From Echinococcus granulosus (Eukaryota; Platyhelminthes; Cestoda; Cyclophyllidea; Taeniidae): a stretch of DNA of 64,000 nucleotides. This document shows positions 24,848-37,850 of this stretch, in pieces (positions within the stretch are counted from its first letter, which is position 1; the number at the start of each line of letters is the position of its first letter). The stretch is from contig NW_020170391.1 of assembly GCF_000524195.1 (NCBI RefSeq), positions 516,273 through 580,272 of the forward strand, written 5' to 3'. The position numbers and the translations under genes were made by a program. A model generated the notes under the pieces. It saw only the letters and a list, made by a program, of their open reading frames with translations. It did no database searches and had not been told where the DNA came from.

Positions 24848-26034
24848 TATACGGATTTTGGGAATGCTGCAACCCTTTGGCTCAACTTATAATCTCCCCT
24901 GAAGAACAGATTTTAGTCAATAAGTTCTTTTATAGTAACCAAGAGAAATATCCAAGATGTTAGCAGAAACTAGCAAAGTGTGCCTTCTACGACTTATGCC
25001 CAAAAGGAGACTGGAGGTGGGTAGTTATCCACTTTGATCAGAGTTCTTTTGCACATTAGGATCGGCAAACTTCACAGTACAGACATAAACTCTCGGTGAA
25101 TTTAACTTTGGACCAAAAAAGTCAGAAGTTGGCCACAGCACTGAGCCACGAAAACGACAACGACTGATCAAATCCAACACCCATCTGCCGAGGTCATCCG
25201 CGACACGTCACCGTGTTAGATGAGCTCTCTTTACCCCTAGCCTGTTTGGCTTTTAACGGGACCCAGTGACTTTCCCGTGAGTATAACATCTTTGAGCGAT
25301 TCTGGTGTACTAGGAATTCCTTACGTCCATTTGAAAACGGGAGGTTAATGCAGCTGATAAGGCTTGGTAGTTTGGCTAGTTGACACACTCAGTATTAATT
25401 TGTGGGGGTTCTATCGTAAGTTTTAGCAGTTTTGCGGCGAATTTATTGCGAGCAATAGCAAATAAGCATGCTTAGCACGATTTTTTAATATCGAGCAATG
25501 CGTACAGCCCAAAGAGACCGTGATGGCTCAGCAACAAGGTTTTTGGTGCTGGTGCCTTATTGTTTGAAATCAAAACTGATTGCCTACATCCGATTGCGAC
25601 TTTACCTTCAGCCAATACACTTTTAACACATCAGGAAAGCTCACTATTTTGATGCTGATAATAGCCTAGATTTTTGAAAACTAGCCTGTTATGACGTGCA
25701 GAATTTTTCGACTTACGCACCACTATATTTCTTTGTGAAATAAATGCGGATGCTGCATGAGGTGGTTAATTTTATGCCATGTTGATGTTGATATGAAGAT
25801 CGTGCACAATCAATGCTAATTAAACAAAGCGGGACTTTGGAAATTGTGTGGACTGGTACTTTGTTTCATTTGTGAGGACGTCTAGACTTTGCTTCCATTT
25901 CTCGTTTGCTGGTGCTTTTATTAAGATTATGCGGTCAAAATACTGCAAAATAGTTTTTCCTTACGCAATTGTTAATGCAGCTGTGCACTTGCCTTGTTTG
26001 CGACTATGATTATAGTTTCTTGACAGGTCTTGGC
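24848..26034. other. Spacer upstream of the 6PGL gene
   Basis: No gene seen. It should hold the promoter of the downstream gene. A splice-acceptor-like TTTCTTGACAG ends at 26025, nine bases before that gene's ATG. Confidence 0.5.
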
Positions 26035-27324
26035 ATGCCACGCGTCTTTGTTAGCGCCTCGGAAGAAGCTTTCAAGAATGCTGTTGTGGACGAAATTTAT
26101 TCGGTGTTGCGCACGACTACAAGCGATCGGCGAATCGTGTCTGTTGGACTGTCTGGTTTGTTTTTTGGGTTATTTCATTTTACACTTATTCCTTCTGTAT
26201 AGTTTTCTTAAATGGCGAGACTGTTTGGAACATCTGTATTTCTACTAACAATGTTTGCTTCCCTTGAAAGGTGGTTCCATGCCCTTCCAGATCTCTCCTG
26301 GCTTAATAGCTTTGAGCGATGTTGATTGGAGCCGCGTGCACTTTTTCTTCTGCGATGAAAGAGTCGTTCCGTTTGATGATCCAGAGTCAACGTTTGGCGT
26401 CTATCAAAGGACACTCTTTTCAAAACTTTCTCCCGCACCTGTTGTACACAAGATCGATCCCACTGTTACAACAACAGAAGAAGTAGCGGAACTCTATCAA
26501 AACGATATTCTTGAATTCTTTGGCGCAGAGAACGGCTACCCGGTTTTTGATCTCATTCTTCTGGGCATAGGTCCAGATGGCCACACTTGCTCATTGTTTC
26601 CGCGTCACAAACTTCTAGAGGTGCGTTACTTCCACCGGTTAAGCTCCTGAAATTTACTTAAAAAACTAGTTTTTCCCTAGTGTAGTTCAGTCTTGAGATC
26701 TGCCAGTTTATTGGTTCACTAAATTGGTTTACACCTTTACCTGAGATGTGCAATTGCAACCAGTTAACCCGTCATCTCTACTCTTTCGAAGATTGAAAAT
26801 CTGGTTGTCGCTCCGATCACTGATAGCCCTAAGCCCCCACCGAATCGGGTGACTCTAACTCTCCCCGTGATCAATAAAGCCAACAAGGTGATGTTTATTG
26901 TCACCGGAGCCAATAAGGCAGAAGTTATCAAGGTGAGTTCGCCTGTAACATTATACTCTGTGTGGACAATTGTACAGTCAAATCCTTCGGAATAATTCTC
27001 TAGCGTTTCCACCTTCAACATCCTCGTCATAGTGCCATAAAAAGTGTCTATGGTTTGTGTAGCAATTTGCTCTCAATTACTAGAATCAATTGTGTTCATT
27101 TAGTCTTCCTAACTAGCATTATCTGGCAATTTAGTCCAGATGTCGGACCAACACCTTGGGTGTGATAAGAGTCTTCGCTTAGTCTCGCTTTTACATTATA
27201 GAAAATCATAGAGGATGATCATCCGTCGGTGATGTACCCCGCAAGCATGGTTCAACCCCTTGCCTCGAAACCCTCATGGCATCTTGATGGGGCCGCAGCC
27301 AAATTACTTACTTCTGCCAACTAG
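26035..27324 (+). CDS. PGLS: 6-phosphogluconolactonase
   Basis: Cytosolic enzyme that hydrolyses 6-phosphogluconolactone to 6-phosphogluconate, the second step of the oxidative pentose phosphate pathway, which supplies NADPH. Four exons in phase: 26035-26155, 26271-26620, 26792-26932 and 27202-27324. They total 735 nt, or 244 residues, the normal size for the family. Motifs in order: [13 protein letters not shown], the phosphate-binding VGLSGGSMP across the first intron, [56 protein letters not shown] and the C-terminal [11 protein letters not shown]. The TAG is at 27322-27324. Introns are 115, 171 and 269 nt. The start was chosen because it precedes the conserved N-terminal strand. An AG acceptor ends nine bases upstream of the ATG, so the 5' UTR is either split by an intron or supplied by trans-splicing. 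Confidence 0.96.
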
Positions 27325-27961
27325 CTTTACTGACTTTCTGCTCGCCGGTTAGTGCGTGCTCCAAATCCGTCCGTCCAATTTTCTGATTTGCCAGTCTGCA
27401 CTCTAACCCGTTATACCAGTCTACCCTCACTATTTGTTCTTTGATCGAAAACGCATACAACTAACCATCAATTTTGGAAACTTGATAAAGTTCATTCTTG
27501 CCGATCACGAATCCTTCCTTACCCCTAGTTGCGAAATTATAGACCTCATCTTCTGCCAATCTACGAATAAAGACGCTTGGTGGATGATGAAATGCTCCTT
27601 AAGCGGCTATCGTTCCACAGTTGCGATCCACTTGTAGTCAGTATCTTTTATCATCATCGACTCGAAAAATTGTTAACGGTAGTTGGATAATTCGCAGTGT
27701 TAAACTCGTTGTTTAACTATTGGAACATCCCTCCCACTATGCTAGTTTTAACCGATAGTAAATGAATTTGAGGCTAACCGCCGGGAGTGTGCTAACAACT
27801 TGCATCGCTGCTATTATGATTTAGGGAAAAAACCGTCGTACAATGGTAGCAGTTAAGGTTAAATCCACTCGGACTCCAAGAAAGATATGATAGTCCAAGG
27901 CTCACAAGGGTAGTATCAGGAAGAAGTGATGTTTTCATGAGGGAGCGGGACTTCAGACCTA
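27325..27961. other. Tail-to-tail spacer between 6PGL and ABHD16
   Basis: Holds the two 3' UTRs. A plus-strand AATAAA at 27566-27571 could be the 6PGL polyadenylation signal. No other feature was seen. Confidence 0.5.
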
Positions 27962-30900
27962 TCAGGCAACTTTCTCCCAGTCGTTTATCTCTCCCCCATC
28001 CGCGCTGTCATCGTAGCCATTGCTGGCGCTGCTGCCTTCGGTCTCCAAATCGATGTTGACAGTCTGCGAGCGACAGAGGACGAGGGACTCAGACCAGGGT
28101 TCCTGGAAGCTCCCCTGGTCTAGTGTGGTGCAATGGCTACCCTTTGCTTCCATAAAATACTTACTGGTCTACAAGGGGACGAGTTGAATCTCCAGAACAG
28201 TTCCTGCTTGTACATGGGAAACATCCTCTCGTTAACGGGATCTTTCGGACACTAATCACGAAATATAAGGTAATAACTTAATTATGATCATAAAACTGGT
28301 AGCCTCGTTCCGATGTCCTTCTCTGCCTGAATGAAGCTTGTTCTCGGTAAAAAATTCATTGTCCATCTAGCCCTAGGGTCTACGTGAATATGTTACTGGA
28401 GCTCAAGTATAAGACAGCGGTAAAGGAGGCGGCATGCAGAGACGTACCAAGTAGATGAGGACGGAGCGTTTCATAGCGTCGCTGATCCCTTCCTCGCCAA
28501 GATGGGAGGGAAAGGGGAGAGAGCGGTGCACATCCATCGTCAAGCCGGAGGCATCATCCTCAGAGCAAGCGAAATCCAGCATCTCCTTACGAAACTCGTG
28601 CTGCAAAATTGGCGCCATCACCTCGTCCACTATGCCGTGTTTCGTCAAATAGGACTCTACGGACGGAATTATATTCACAATTGCAAAGAGACGTGGCAGT
28701 GCTTTTCATCATTTTAGGACTCAGAGGCATCATAGACACTAATATCGAGGTTTCGGAAGTTATTGGATGAGGCTAGCCGAGGTCTGACGGTGCATACACA
28801 CCCCTAAGTGACACCAGGGTTAAAAACTAAACTTTTTAAAAAGATTTTACTGATCTGGAGTTAGCATTTATTCTATCAGAAAAAAACACGAAACAGTAAA
28901 AGTGGTTTCAAAAGCGTCACATTTATACAGTTAACCAGTCTCGTCAATGTGTTTTCATATACGGTTCTAGTCTGTACCACGCATCACACCGCATCACTTA
29001 CGACGCAGTTAGTAGGTTTATAACGCTAACCTGCGTAACTAACAATCGCGTTGATTAAGAAACAATGCCTTTTTAATTTAGTATGACTAAAGATTACACC
29101 TGAGGGCGCGTGAAGGAAAATGGGAGTTCGATTGCCCATGCAGCCGGATGTGTACGCGTGTGCCATTCAGAAAAGATCAGTATGCCATTAAACAAGCATT
29201 GCAGGAATAAAAGAAGTCAACGCAATGCAATTCGGCGAACACCTTGTCGGGCACCAAGACGAATGAATGCTTAAGTCTGTCTGCCACGAGTACCATCAAT
29301 CACCGACTAGTACATGTTCTATGCCCCTCCAAGGTGCAAAACAAAACGAGGGGAAATTGGGGATTTCGATCCATCAACTTACCCTGTTCAGCCTTATCCA
29401 TTGCAAGGTATTTCCAAAACAGAACCTCCGTGTCGTCATTAAAGAGGTGAGGAAACCTGAGGGAGACTCACACAGTTTAGACTGTGAATTCCATTAGTAT
29501 CGAAACCCCTCATTCATCTACTTTAAATCAAGATCTAATGAAAAATACTTGCCATCCTATCGAACAAAAAAGATACGTTAATAAAAGCAGATACTTTAAA
29601 TCAACTTACCTGTATTTCAGCAGGCCGAAGACCAAATAATTCCCACGATTCGATAATCGTTGCTCATCCGCACTAAAAATGAGTCTCAGTTTTGGAAGCA
29701 TACATGCACTATCTGCAATTAACTGGGTTCCGCCCTTCATAAGAAAGCTTCAATTTAAAATGAGATCGGCCAACTTTTCTACTCCCATATGGGGAGCTTC
29801 AGTTCTTAAACTTATACAAAAAGCGAAAACAAGAAATGAAGACAGCTGATGCAAGGAAAAGCATTGGTCTACCCCCCTTGGTTGGTCGTCTGTTAATGGA
29901 CTTACGTCCCAAGTATTTGGCAAAATTTACGTGTGAAAACGGGAACTTACTCTGTGGATATGACCTCGTCATTGCTACGTCGTATAATTCTAATCGGACC
30001 TGGGTACCTGAGGGGAAACGGAGCTTTGACAATAAAGTGATGAAGGAGAGTGCATGTGAGCAGCAAATTTGATGCATTCATCATGCACACCTTTATTACA
30101 CAGCCTCGAACTAATGGAAAAAGCCATTATGGAGAAATATTTTAATGTCAGAAAACTTACTCAGTAATTTGTGCTACATTGTTTAAATTGAAGAAACTTT
30201 GAACCATGGCGACGGGGACTGATTCTACACAAAAAATAAGAAAAATATTTTATTGCTACATCGATTTATAGCATACGTTAAACAGCCACGAATCCCTGTT
30301 TGTTGTATAACGCAAACATCATTTGAGCTTTCACTAAAAGTGCTAACTAATGAAAGCGGAAAACAACGTGGTAACTCTTCGCCGACAAGTTAAGGCGTAG
30401 GATGAAACGTTTAAGGAGGTTTATCAAAAAAATGGCAACTACCTCCAATGAATGGTAGTGCGTTCCTACTCAATTCATCGAGTGCATCGAATGTCGCATC
30501 CAGAATCTAAAATGTAAGTAAAACGGCATGGCACTAGTTCTTCTTTTGTCTTGAGATAGATTCAGTTATTGGGCCACCTTGCGTCACCAGATTCATTTAT
30601 AATCGTTTAGTTTATCTAAATAGGCATTAAAACGGACAAGACAAATCATCAGAGAGCAATGCCAAATGACTTTAAATTAATTTTTACTTCGTTTACACGA
30701 TTGAGTGTGCTTAAACCCACAGAGATGAAGGTTTATTTAAAGTAAAACTTTATTAACGAGATCTTGTAATTGCATAAAAGCACACACCAATCCTCCAACA
30801 CTGGGTAGTTGCATCGCAGCCCACGTAGCGGAGAAGCCACCAATAGACCAACCGAAGAGACGAATGTCCGCAGGCTCGAAGTGGAGATGATGGATAGCGA

Positions 30901-33900
30901 AGAGCACCACCGCCTCCGCCGCATTCATCTCTTGCTCTGGGAATGGCATGCCCTATTTGAAGCAAAACGCATTTGGCCACACAGCAAGTGTTTGTCGTCT
31001 CAGCATACCGTCTACACTATTGTGATTGACACCAGAAACGTATGAGTTCCTGTCGTTATTTCCACACACTAAATATTCATTCGGGTAATAAAAAGGAAAA
31101 TAAAGGACCAACGGTTGCCCTCCATATCCAAATGAAACCAGGAAATGATAACATTTACCAAATCAGGCAAAAGAAATGGGGTAAAAAATTACAAAGTAGT
31201 CGTGCTGTAGACGCACCATGCTGCTTCCGAATCCGGGGTGATTCCACGCGAGGATCGAGAAACCAGCTGACAATGGAACGCCGGAAATGCCAATCTCAGC
31301 GAATCCTGCATTGCCCTCACAGCAGATGACCTCAGAGGAAGAAGCATGATTACGAATGGGACTGTGCCTTTATACTGGAATTTTCCAACTGGAGGGTGAA
31401 GCGAAAATCATCGCCGCGTTTACAATGGAAATTTTTAGTCAGCAAATCTAGTTGCTTACCAAGATCTCCCCATTTTCTGATTCTTCCCTTCGTCGATCGG
31501 CATAGAAGGCCTCCACAAACAGTCCCTCATTGGTAATGAGACCCACACGACGGGCATTGTACTGCCAGTAAACAATACACAATTTCGCATAATCGTGCGC
31601 AATAAAATCACATATCTTGCAACTGAACCAACTATCGTTAGCCCAACTAAAGAAAACTATCTGTACATTTTATTTCAACATTCTTCCCAAGATTTTGAAT
31701 TCCTCAATATTTAAGGTAAACCTTACATCAGGGCAGTAAAGCAAATACTTTTCCAGCACGATAACTAGCATACCAACGTGGCCCCAAAATTTCAGCTCTA
31801 CTTGGAAACATAAAAATCTGTCTTTTAGAGTTTAAATAGTAGGCTCTCAACCAGACGCCAAATGGAATAATTGACCAGGTGAATATGTGAAGCTGGAGGA
31901 GATTATGCTGGATTACTACGATGCAGCACACCAAAGTCCCCACAAAATAGCGATTATCCTCAAGCGGTGTTTCAAGGGCTTTTTCTACGGAATAGTGGGC
32001 CAATTAAGCATATCTTAAGCTAAAGAGTTCCGTGGATGCACAAATATTGCCTAGCAACATTTAAATGCTCCTTTTTATCAAATGGATAAACTAAACCTTT
32101 CAAAATTACTTAATTATCGGCAGTCCTGAGTAGAAGGGCCATTCATTGTCATCCAAATTAAAATATACAGCACATGCTGCGCTTTTATAGACAAATGAAC
32201 GATGATTTCATGCAAGACATGAGCATGAGTTTGAAATTCCTCATAAAAGCGACGGGATTATTGTAACTCAACGCAATGGAATTATAAAAGCAGTTTATTA
32301 ATTTTAACGAAGCCTTTATTATTCATATTTAATGGAAAATAACCTTTTCATCAACAATTTAGCCCCGAAATTAAATAATCTCGGATTGAACGGCCTTAAA
32401 TTAGAGGAACAAAAGTTATTCCAATTGCATTTGGCAATTGTTTAAAAAATAGAAAGAGATTTAGCGGAAATAAAACTGTACTTTGCGAAATAAATAGGCG
32501 AAACCAACGATTATTCGCCATGTATTATGTTCAAAATATCTAGATTAAATCCGCGTTCCTATACTCAGGTACCGTTGATCTAGGCTTAGCAAACGGTGGA
32601 AACTTCACATGTTGCATATACCAATCGAACTAATGTGAACGCAATCAGAAATAGTCGAAAGTGGATAACAAAATTCGTGCCGTGCGTTTGTCCCCAAATT
32701 GTTGTCCAGCCTCAGATCACTCCAAAAGAACACCCAATTTATGTCTCAGGTTACAGGAGGGGTGTCTACCGATGACTTCGTTCACAAGGTAACTCATGAA
32801 GACAAAGCATTGTTTGCATCAATATTTTTCGGGAGAAAAAGTGCAGATTAGTTCGCAGTATTTAAGGAAGGCCGAAAAAGCATGCTATAGCAGATAATTT
32901 ACTTCTAATTGCGACCAAAATAGCTAGTACTGACGACCAACTAAAGAACCAGAGTGGATGTGGCAAAATAGTGAAGATTTGTTGCATCCACCCTCCACTT
33001 AATATAAAACGAGGATTTACTAAAGAAGAAGAAGAATTGGGGACTTGAACTCAATTGCTCTTAAAATACGGCATTGTCATGCCTTGTAGTTTTGAAAAAA
33101 AAGGCTCAGCAATCACGCCAATGGTAGTCAAACTATGGATCAGGATGAAAGGACTTAAACCGAAGCGCAGGTGGTGTTTGAGACTGCTTTCCACCGATCC
33201 TTAAATTATCGACAAAGAAGGTTGCTTGAGGATTTCGCGTGCTTAACTTGATCTCTGCAGTGAAGTAGACAGCGAATTCGGTGTCAAAAATGCAGATCTT
33301 TGAATAAAACGTCCACAAAAATACACCTTTGAAAGCGCACCTCAGTTTCCATATTTTCTTATGGGCTGTAATGCCTAATAAGGAAAGCAGAACAAGTTCA
33401 TAAGCTACACGAATGTGCTGGCTTGCACTGCGATGGTTGCTTAGTAAAATGTGAATGAGAAATTGGGAATGTTCTGTTCGTGACTCACTTTTGTTCGCAA
33501 AGACTCCAGCGCCTTCATTCGGGGTTCAACTAAAAACACAATATATGCGTCATCTTTCATCTGTTCAATGCGTCAACTTTTTGGAAGCAAACTACAATAA
33601 CCACCCTATTCATACCATAATATGTTGAAAAATGCGCCTGTGTTCTAATAAACTGAAACGAGCTGTTGATAGCCAGTGATACGAACTAAATCAAATGTAA
33701 GGCGATGTAAAACCCAATCAGTGAGGATGACCATTCAAGCATTCCTAACTTTTACAACTTATGACAGAGGTAATAAGATCTAAGCATACTTTGATGACAA
33801 GTAGAGAGGGAAAGCACTGGCTGCCACAGATAGCTTATGAAGAAAAATACACCTAACACTTTATCAAGCCCAAGCCTTTAAATCTACAACGACAACCTAT

Positions 33901-34760
33901 ATTTACTCTACCTACAATTACTTACGATTTCTTCAAATAAAATCCGGTGTTCAACATAATATGAATACGGAGAATAAGTGACAAAGATAAGATAAAATTC
34001 GAAAGGCTATCAAATATCACGAAGTATTGATTGTAGCTCCAAGACCGCAGATTTTTTCTGTATTAAAGAAATGTGGAAGCTTAAAACTGTGGACCAACTA
34101 ATTTTGATTTATTTAACAAGACGGTAACGTACGCGCCCAAGAATTGAACATGCTTAGGCAACCGGGATAAACCATTCTTACTCCAATGGTATTTGCAAGA
34201 ATCGAGCTAGGAAAACGAAATGGTAAGGCAAGCTGAATAAACAAGGAATGCATACGGGGTAGGGCAACTTACAGGAATGGCATTAAAATTGAATAGGACT
34301 CCTTATGTCTAGTCTCCACTAGCTTACGTTCAAAACGCAAACTAGGCTCCAGATCGCGAACGTCAAATTGGGCTGGCCAAGGATACCGAAAGCCGTAAAG
34401 TGTTAATGCATCCTAGAATGAGCTTATCAAATGAAGTGGGCATACAATAAGATTCTGATCTAAGTTGTCCTCTGCGTTCAAATATATTATCACAAACCGC
34501 TTATAATATGGATTCATAAGACGAACAAACCCTAAATATATTTCATGAAGTGCCCACTTTAATATACTCACCCCTGAGAATGTAAAGCACAAAATATGTC
34601 GCGGTAAGCGTACAACCCAGTTTCAAATGTAGATAAAGGACGTTCCAGTGAAAAACTGTACTGATCTTGGTGGGTAATACACAAACTTACGATCAGAAAT
34701 CGCAAACGGTAACCAAAGCCACACAGTCCACTTTGCCAGATCTATGCATACATCTGACAT
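27962..34760 (-). CDS. ABHD16A: ABHD16-type alpha/beta hydrolase (phosphatidylserine lipase)
   Basis: Membrane-bound lipase family; mammalian ABHD16A makes lysophosphatidylserine. Exons: 34691-34760 (ATG at 34758-34760), 34572-34655, 34446-34531 (FVRLMNPYYKRFVIIYLN), 34328-34412 (YGFRYPWPAQFDVRDLE), 33489-33529, 31460-31561 or to 31622, 31217-31330 (VICCEGNAGF, WNHPGFGSS), 30788-30952 (nucleophile elbow FGWSIGGFSATWAAM), 30443-30506 (ILDATFDALDEL), 30161-30224 (FNLNNVAQIT), 29951-30007 (YPGPIRIIRRSNDEVIS), 29610-29672 (LSNRGNYLVFGLLKYR), 28448 to about 28678, and 27962-28159 (GSHCTTL, acidic tail ending INDWEKVA, stop 27962-27964). Serine nucleophile, aspartate and the N-terminal hydrophobic helices are present. 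The piece between 33489 and 31622 is incomplete; 31727-31796 (LEKYLLYCPD) may belong there. The start of the 28448 exon is uncertain. The C-terminus has an acidic extension that I do not recall from the human protein. Confidence 0.93.
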
Positions 34761-37450
34761 TTTGATAGCAAAAGAAAGCACCCGTTCAAACACATCTGCG
34801 GCATAAGGCTCAGACTAAAGGTAGTTTTAATCAGATATAACTCACAGGTGTTCTAAAACCTGTCGGAACACTGATCAATTCCGGCCCCGTAATCGCAAAT
34901 ACGATCTTTCGCAAAAGGTAATGTGAGGAACACATGCTGTAACACCAGAAACAAGAAACGTCAGAAACTTATGTGGCAAATGTTGCGCTTGAATCTTACA
35001 ACTGGAATAGACAATAACAATTAAATCAGGTATATCATTGTGGGGAGAAAACTGGATTTGAGTGTTTTCAAACTGGAGCTTAAATGCATACTAGAAGTGA
35101 GGTAAAGTGGGACATAAGCAATAAAGATCTTCACAACAAAATTTATGTAAATCTCTCAAGATGCCAATTAGGACGAAAGAAAATGTTAACCAATTTGAGA
35201 GGCGTACCGGATTCTTAACTGCTACGAAAACGCCAACAAAATAAATAAAACATGTGCTTGATTAAAAGTGTTAATAAGTGGAAGACTTCTTATGCGGAAT
35301 TTCGCATTCAGCCCAAACCGCCGCGAAGTAATGTTGAAAACAATGGTTACCAAACTAATAGTTAATATGTAACAGAGGAAAAGTTACTCTGCTAACGGTA
35401 AAGCGATTGGCCAATATTATCAGACTTGAAATAACAGGCTTAAATAATACCCATTAAAACCTTTAAATCTTTGGTGAATTTTATATCAGAGCCTTGTTTA
35501 GATTGCTACAACAAAACAATAGCATTTTTAAATAGAGCAAAGTGCATCATTCTAATGCCAGATTGGTCTGACTCTTGCACATTTTAAGACAGCTCTGTTT
35601 CTGCAGAATATAGTGTAATTTGGACAAGCTTACTGCAACTATTTGCTAACTCCCCTAAATGCACTGACTCCAAAGTCCATGCAGATATGGATATTTTGCT
35701 CTGCGGCGTGATCTGCGATCCACTCTAGCTTTCCTCGAGGCCTTCAAGCGTTGCTAATTCTCGAGCTCAACAAACGCTCGGGATATTATCGCTAGTTCCC
35801 ATTGATGAAAAAACTAGGATTAAATATCTGGCATGTGCAATATTTTAAACGGAGTACTTAACCACTAAAACATTTAAAGCAATTTAATATATTCAATCTA
35901 ACTCTGAATTAGTGAATTTTTTATCTGCATCAAACGTCATCGTGTAGTTATTGGCCTGTCAGCAGCGTTTTTCGCCTAATCTGCTTGCTTTTATGCCTTT
36001 TTTCATCAACTGATAACTAGTTTTACATTGGACTTACACGCCAACTCCTAGGAAGTGCCGTATAATTAAGCGATTTCTTCTAATGATATGCATATGATAA
36101 CTATTTGCCTATGGGGGTCTGGCTTCTTGACTTATTCCATAACATCCTGTCCGCCCCCTTATCCTCACATCCTTTCACTGCTCTTCTAACAAGTTGCATT
36201 CTTAACTTGCACAACTTCCTATGGTTCTTAGAAGACTGCACTGTTAATCCTGGTAATCTGTTGTGTCAATAAATTCATCTAATTTTGTAGTAAAACCCCC
36301 TCTTGAACGAAGTGCCTCATGAAATATTCCATGTTACTCTTCAGTTTTTGATGATTGGCAACAAGAAACTAGTTCCGTCTTTTACAATTGACTAAAATCG
36401 GACTGTCGGTGTGGTGTTCTGGTTTGCGATGAGATGATATCGTAACATGTCATTTCAGTGGGCATTTATGGTTCTTTTGTAGCTAGGCCGGAAATTCTAC
36501 ACTAGCGCTTTGACCACCTTGCCTCGAATTAGCTTGACTCTTAGAAGCCCAGCTTCTAGCCTTGGAAACACTTGCTTGAAATGCATTTGTGCCATCTTTC
36601 AGCCTGAAGGCCTTTGAGTCGCCTAGTATTTCAAATTTGAATTCGTAGTTTTATTCGGAAAATGCGTTTTACTGAATTTATTTTAACAGTATAGAAACAA
36701 ATCCCGCTTTGGTGCGAAGGTGGGACGCGGGTCACTCCACACCCGCATCATCAGTTTCACCGTCGGTGCACGTGCACCCACCAAGGTTGCGTCGCGTCTT
36801 CAGCCAACGGGAAAACTGCTGGACGTCGCCTTTTCTCACGCATTCACCAGAGCTCGGTGGCTGGCAGCATTTGCAAGGGGGCTACGTTGTGTACTGACTA
36901 CATCATCGCATGGCTCTCCCTCCTGCTTCCCATACTTCTCCGCCGCTAAATCTGACTTTTAGTGCTTTCAAAACGCAGGTCGGTTCACTCCAATCGAGCC
37001 AGAATTGATCGAATGAAAATTTGTGAATAAATGCCCGCACATTAGTTATAATTACTGATAAGGGACCATTAAATTCTAGACAATGTGACTCTTACTAAGT
37101 CCTAGTGATCAATTTTGCGGTGGTATAGTCCTAAAAATAACTTTAAAACAGCGCGGTAGTCGTGTCTATCTCTATGCCCCTTGTCTACATTGGTTTTAGG
37201 TAAACGACTGTGTTGAACCACGAGTACAGTGCTTGTCTCGTACTAGAGTCGTTTACAAGCTAAGCTTTTGGAATCCTAAACTCGTATTGCAGTCCTCCTA
37301 CTATCCACTGTGTTGGTAATGTAATTTAACCTTGGTGGGCATATTTGAGTGGCATCTTCGAGTACGAAATCTTTGGGTGCTTTGCAGATCATTCATTTTA
37401 TTTTTCTTTGTGTTTTCAATCGTAAGTTTCCGCAGGGCTGTCATATTTGT

Positions 37451-37472
37451 CCCAAATTCATGAGAATTTGGG
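37451..37472. repeat. Perfect 9-bp inverted repeat, 4-nt loop
   Basis: CCCAAATTC and GAATTTGGG around ATGA. It lies just upstream of the GC-rich island and has no known role. Confidence 0.6.
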
Positions 37473-37560
37473 GCGTTGGAGCAGCAGCTATTTCACCAAT
37501 GCATCACAACGGTGGTACGTGCACAAGGCAGTGGTCACCCAACCCAGGCGCCATCCGACA

Positions 37561-37850
37561 CATCCACGCCTGAGTGAGCACGCATCAGCCTGCTGCGCGG
37601 CCCTTGTGCGCTGACTCACGCGGAGACGTGCGAAGTGCGTTCTGCGGGCGCATGTTTCCAGGCTTCCGCCCAGCGGCGGCAAGTGCAAGCGCACCGAAAA
37701 GGTGGGCCGATGCACGCGAGCAAGGGAGGGCGGGGAGAGAGCGCGCGCCTACACATGCAGGCGTTACCAGCACTCGACGCGGTTGCGAAATGGCCCCGAC
37801 GCAGACCGCAAATGTGGGTGAATGGGTGGGTTTTGCTGAATGCTTTTAAG
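37561..37850. other. GC- and CpG-rich island in AT-rich spacer
   Basis: This stretch is far richer in G+C and CpG than its surroundings and is open on both strands (37574-37849 plus; 37488-37715 and 37585-37773 minus). The open frames are low in complexity and match nothing. It could be a promoter-type island, an unrecognised exon, or a decayed repeat. Confidence 0.35.

Noticed and set aside
29244..29497. Open frames on both strands proposed as an ABHD16 exon
   Set aside because: The flanking exons 29610-29672 and 28448-28678 already carry adjoining family sequence, so this is intron.
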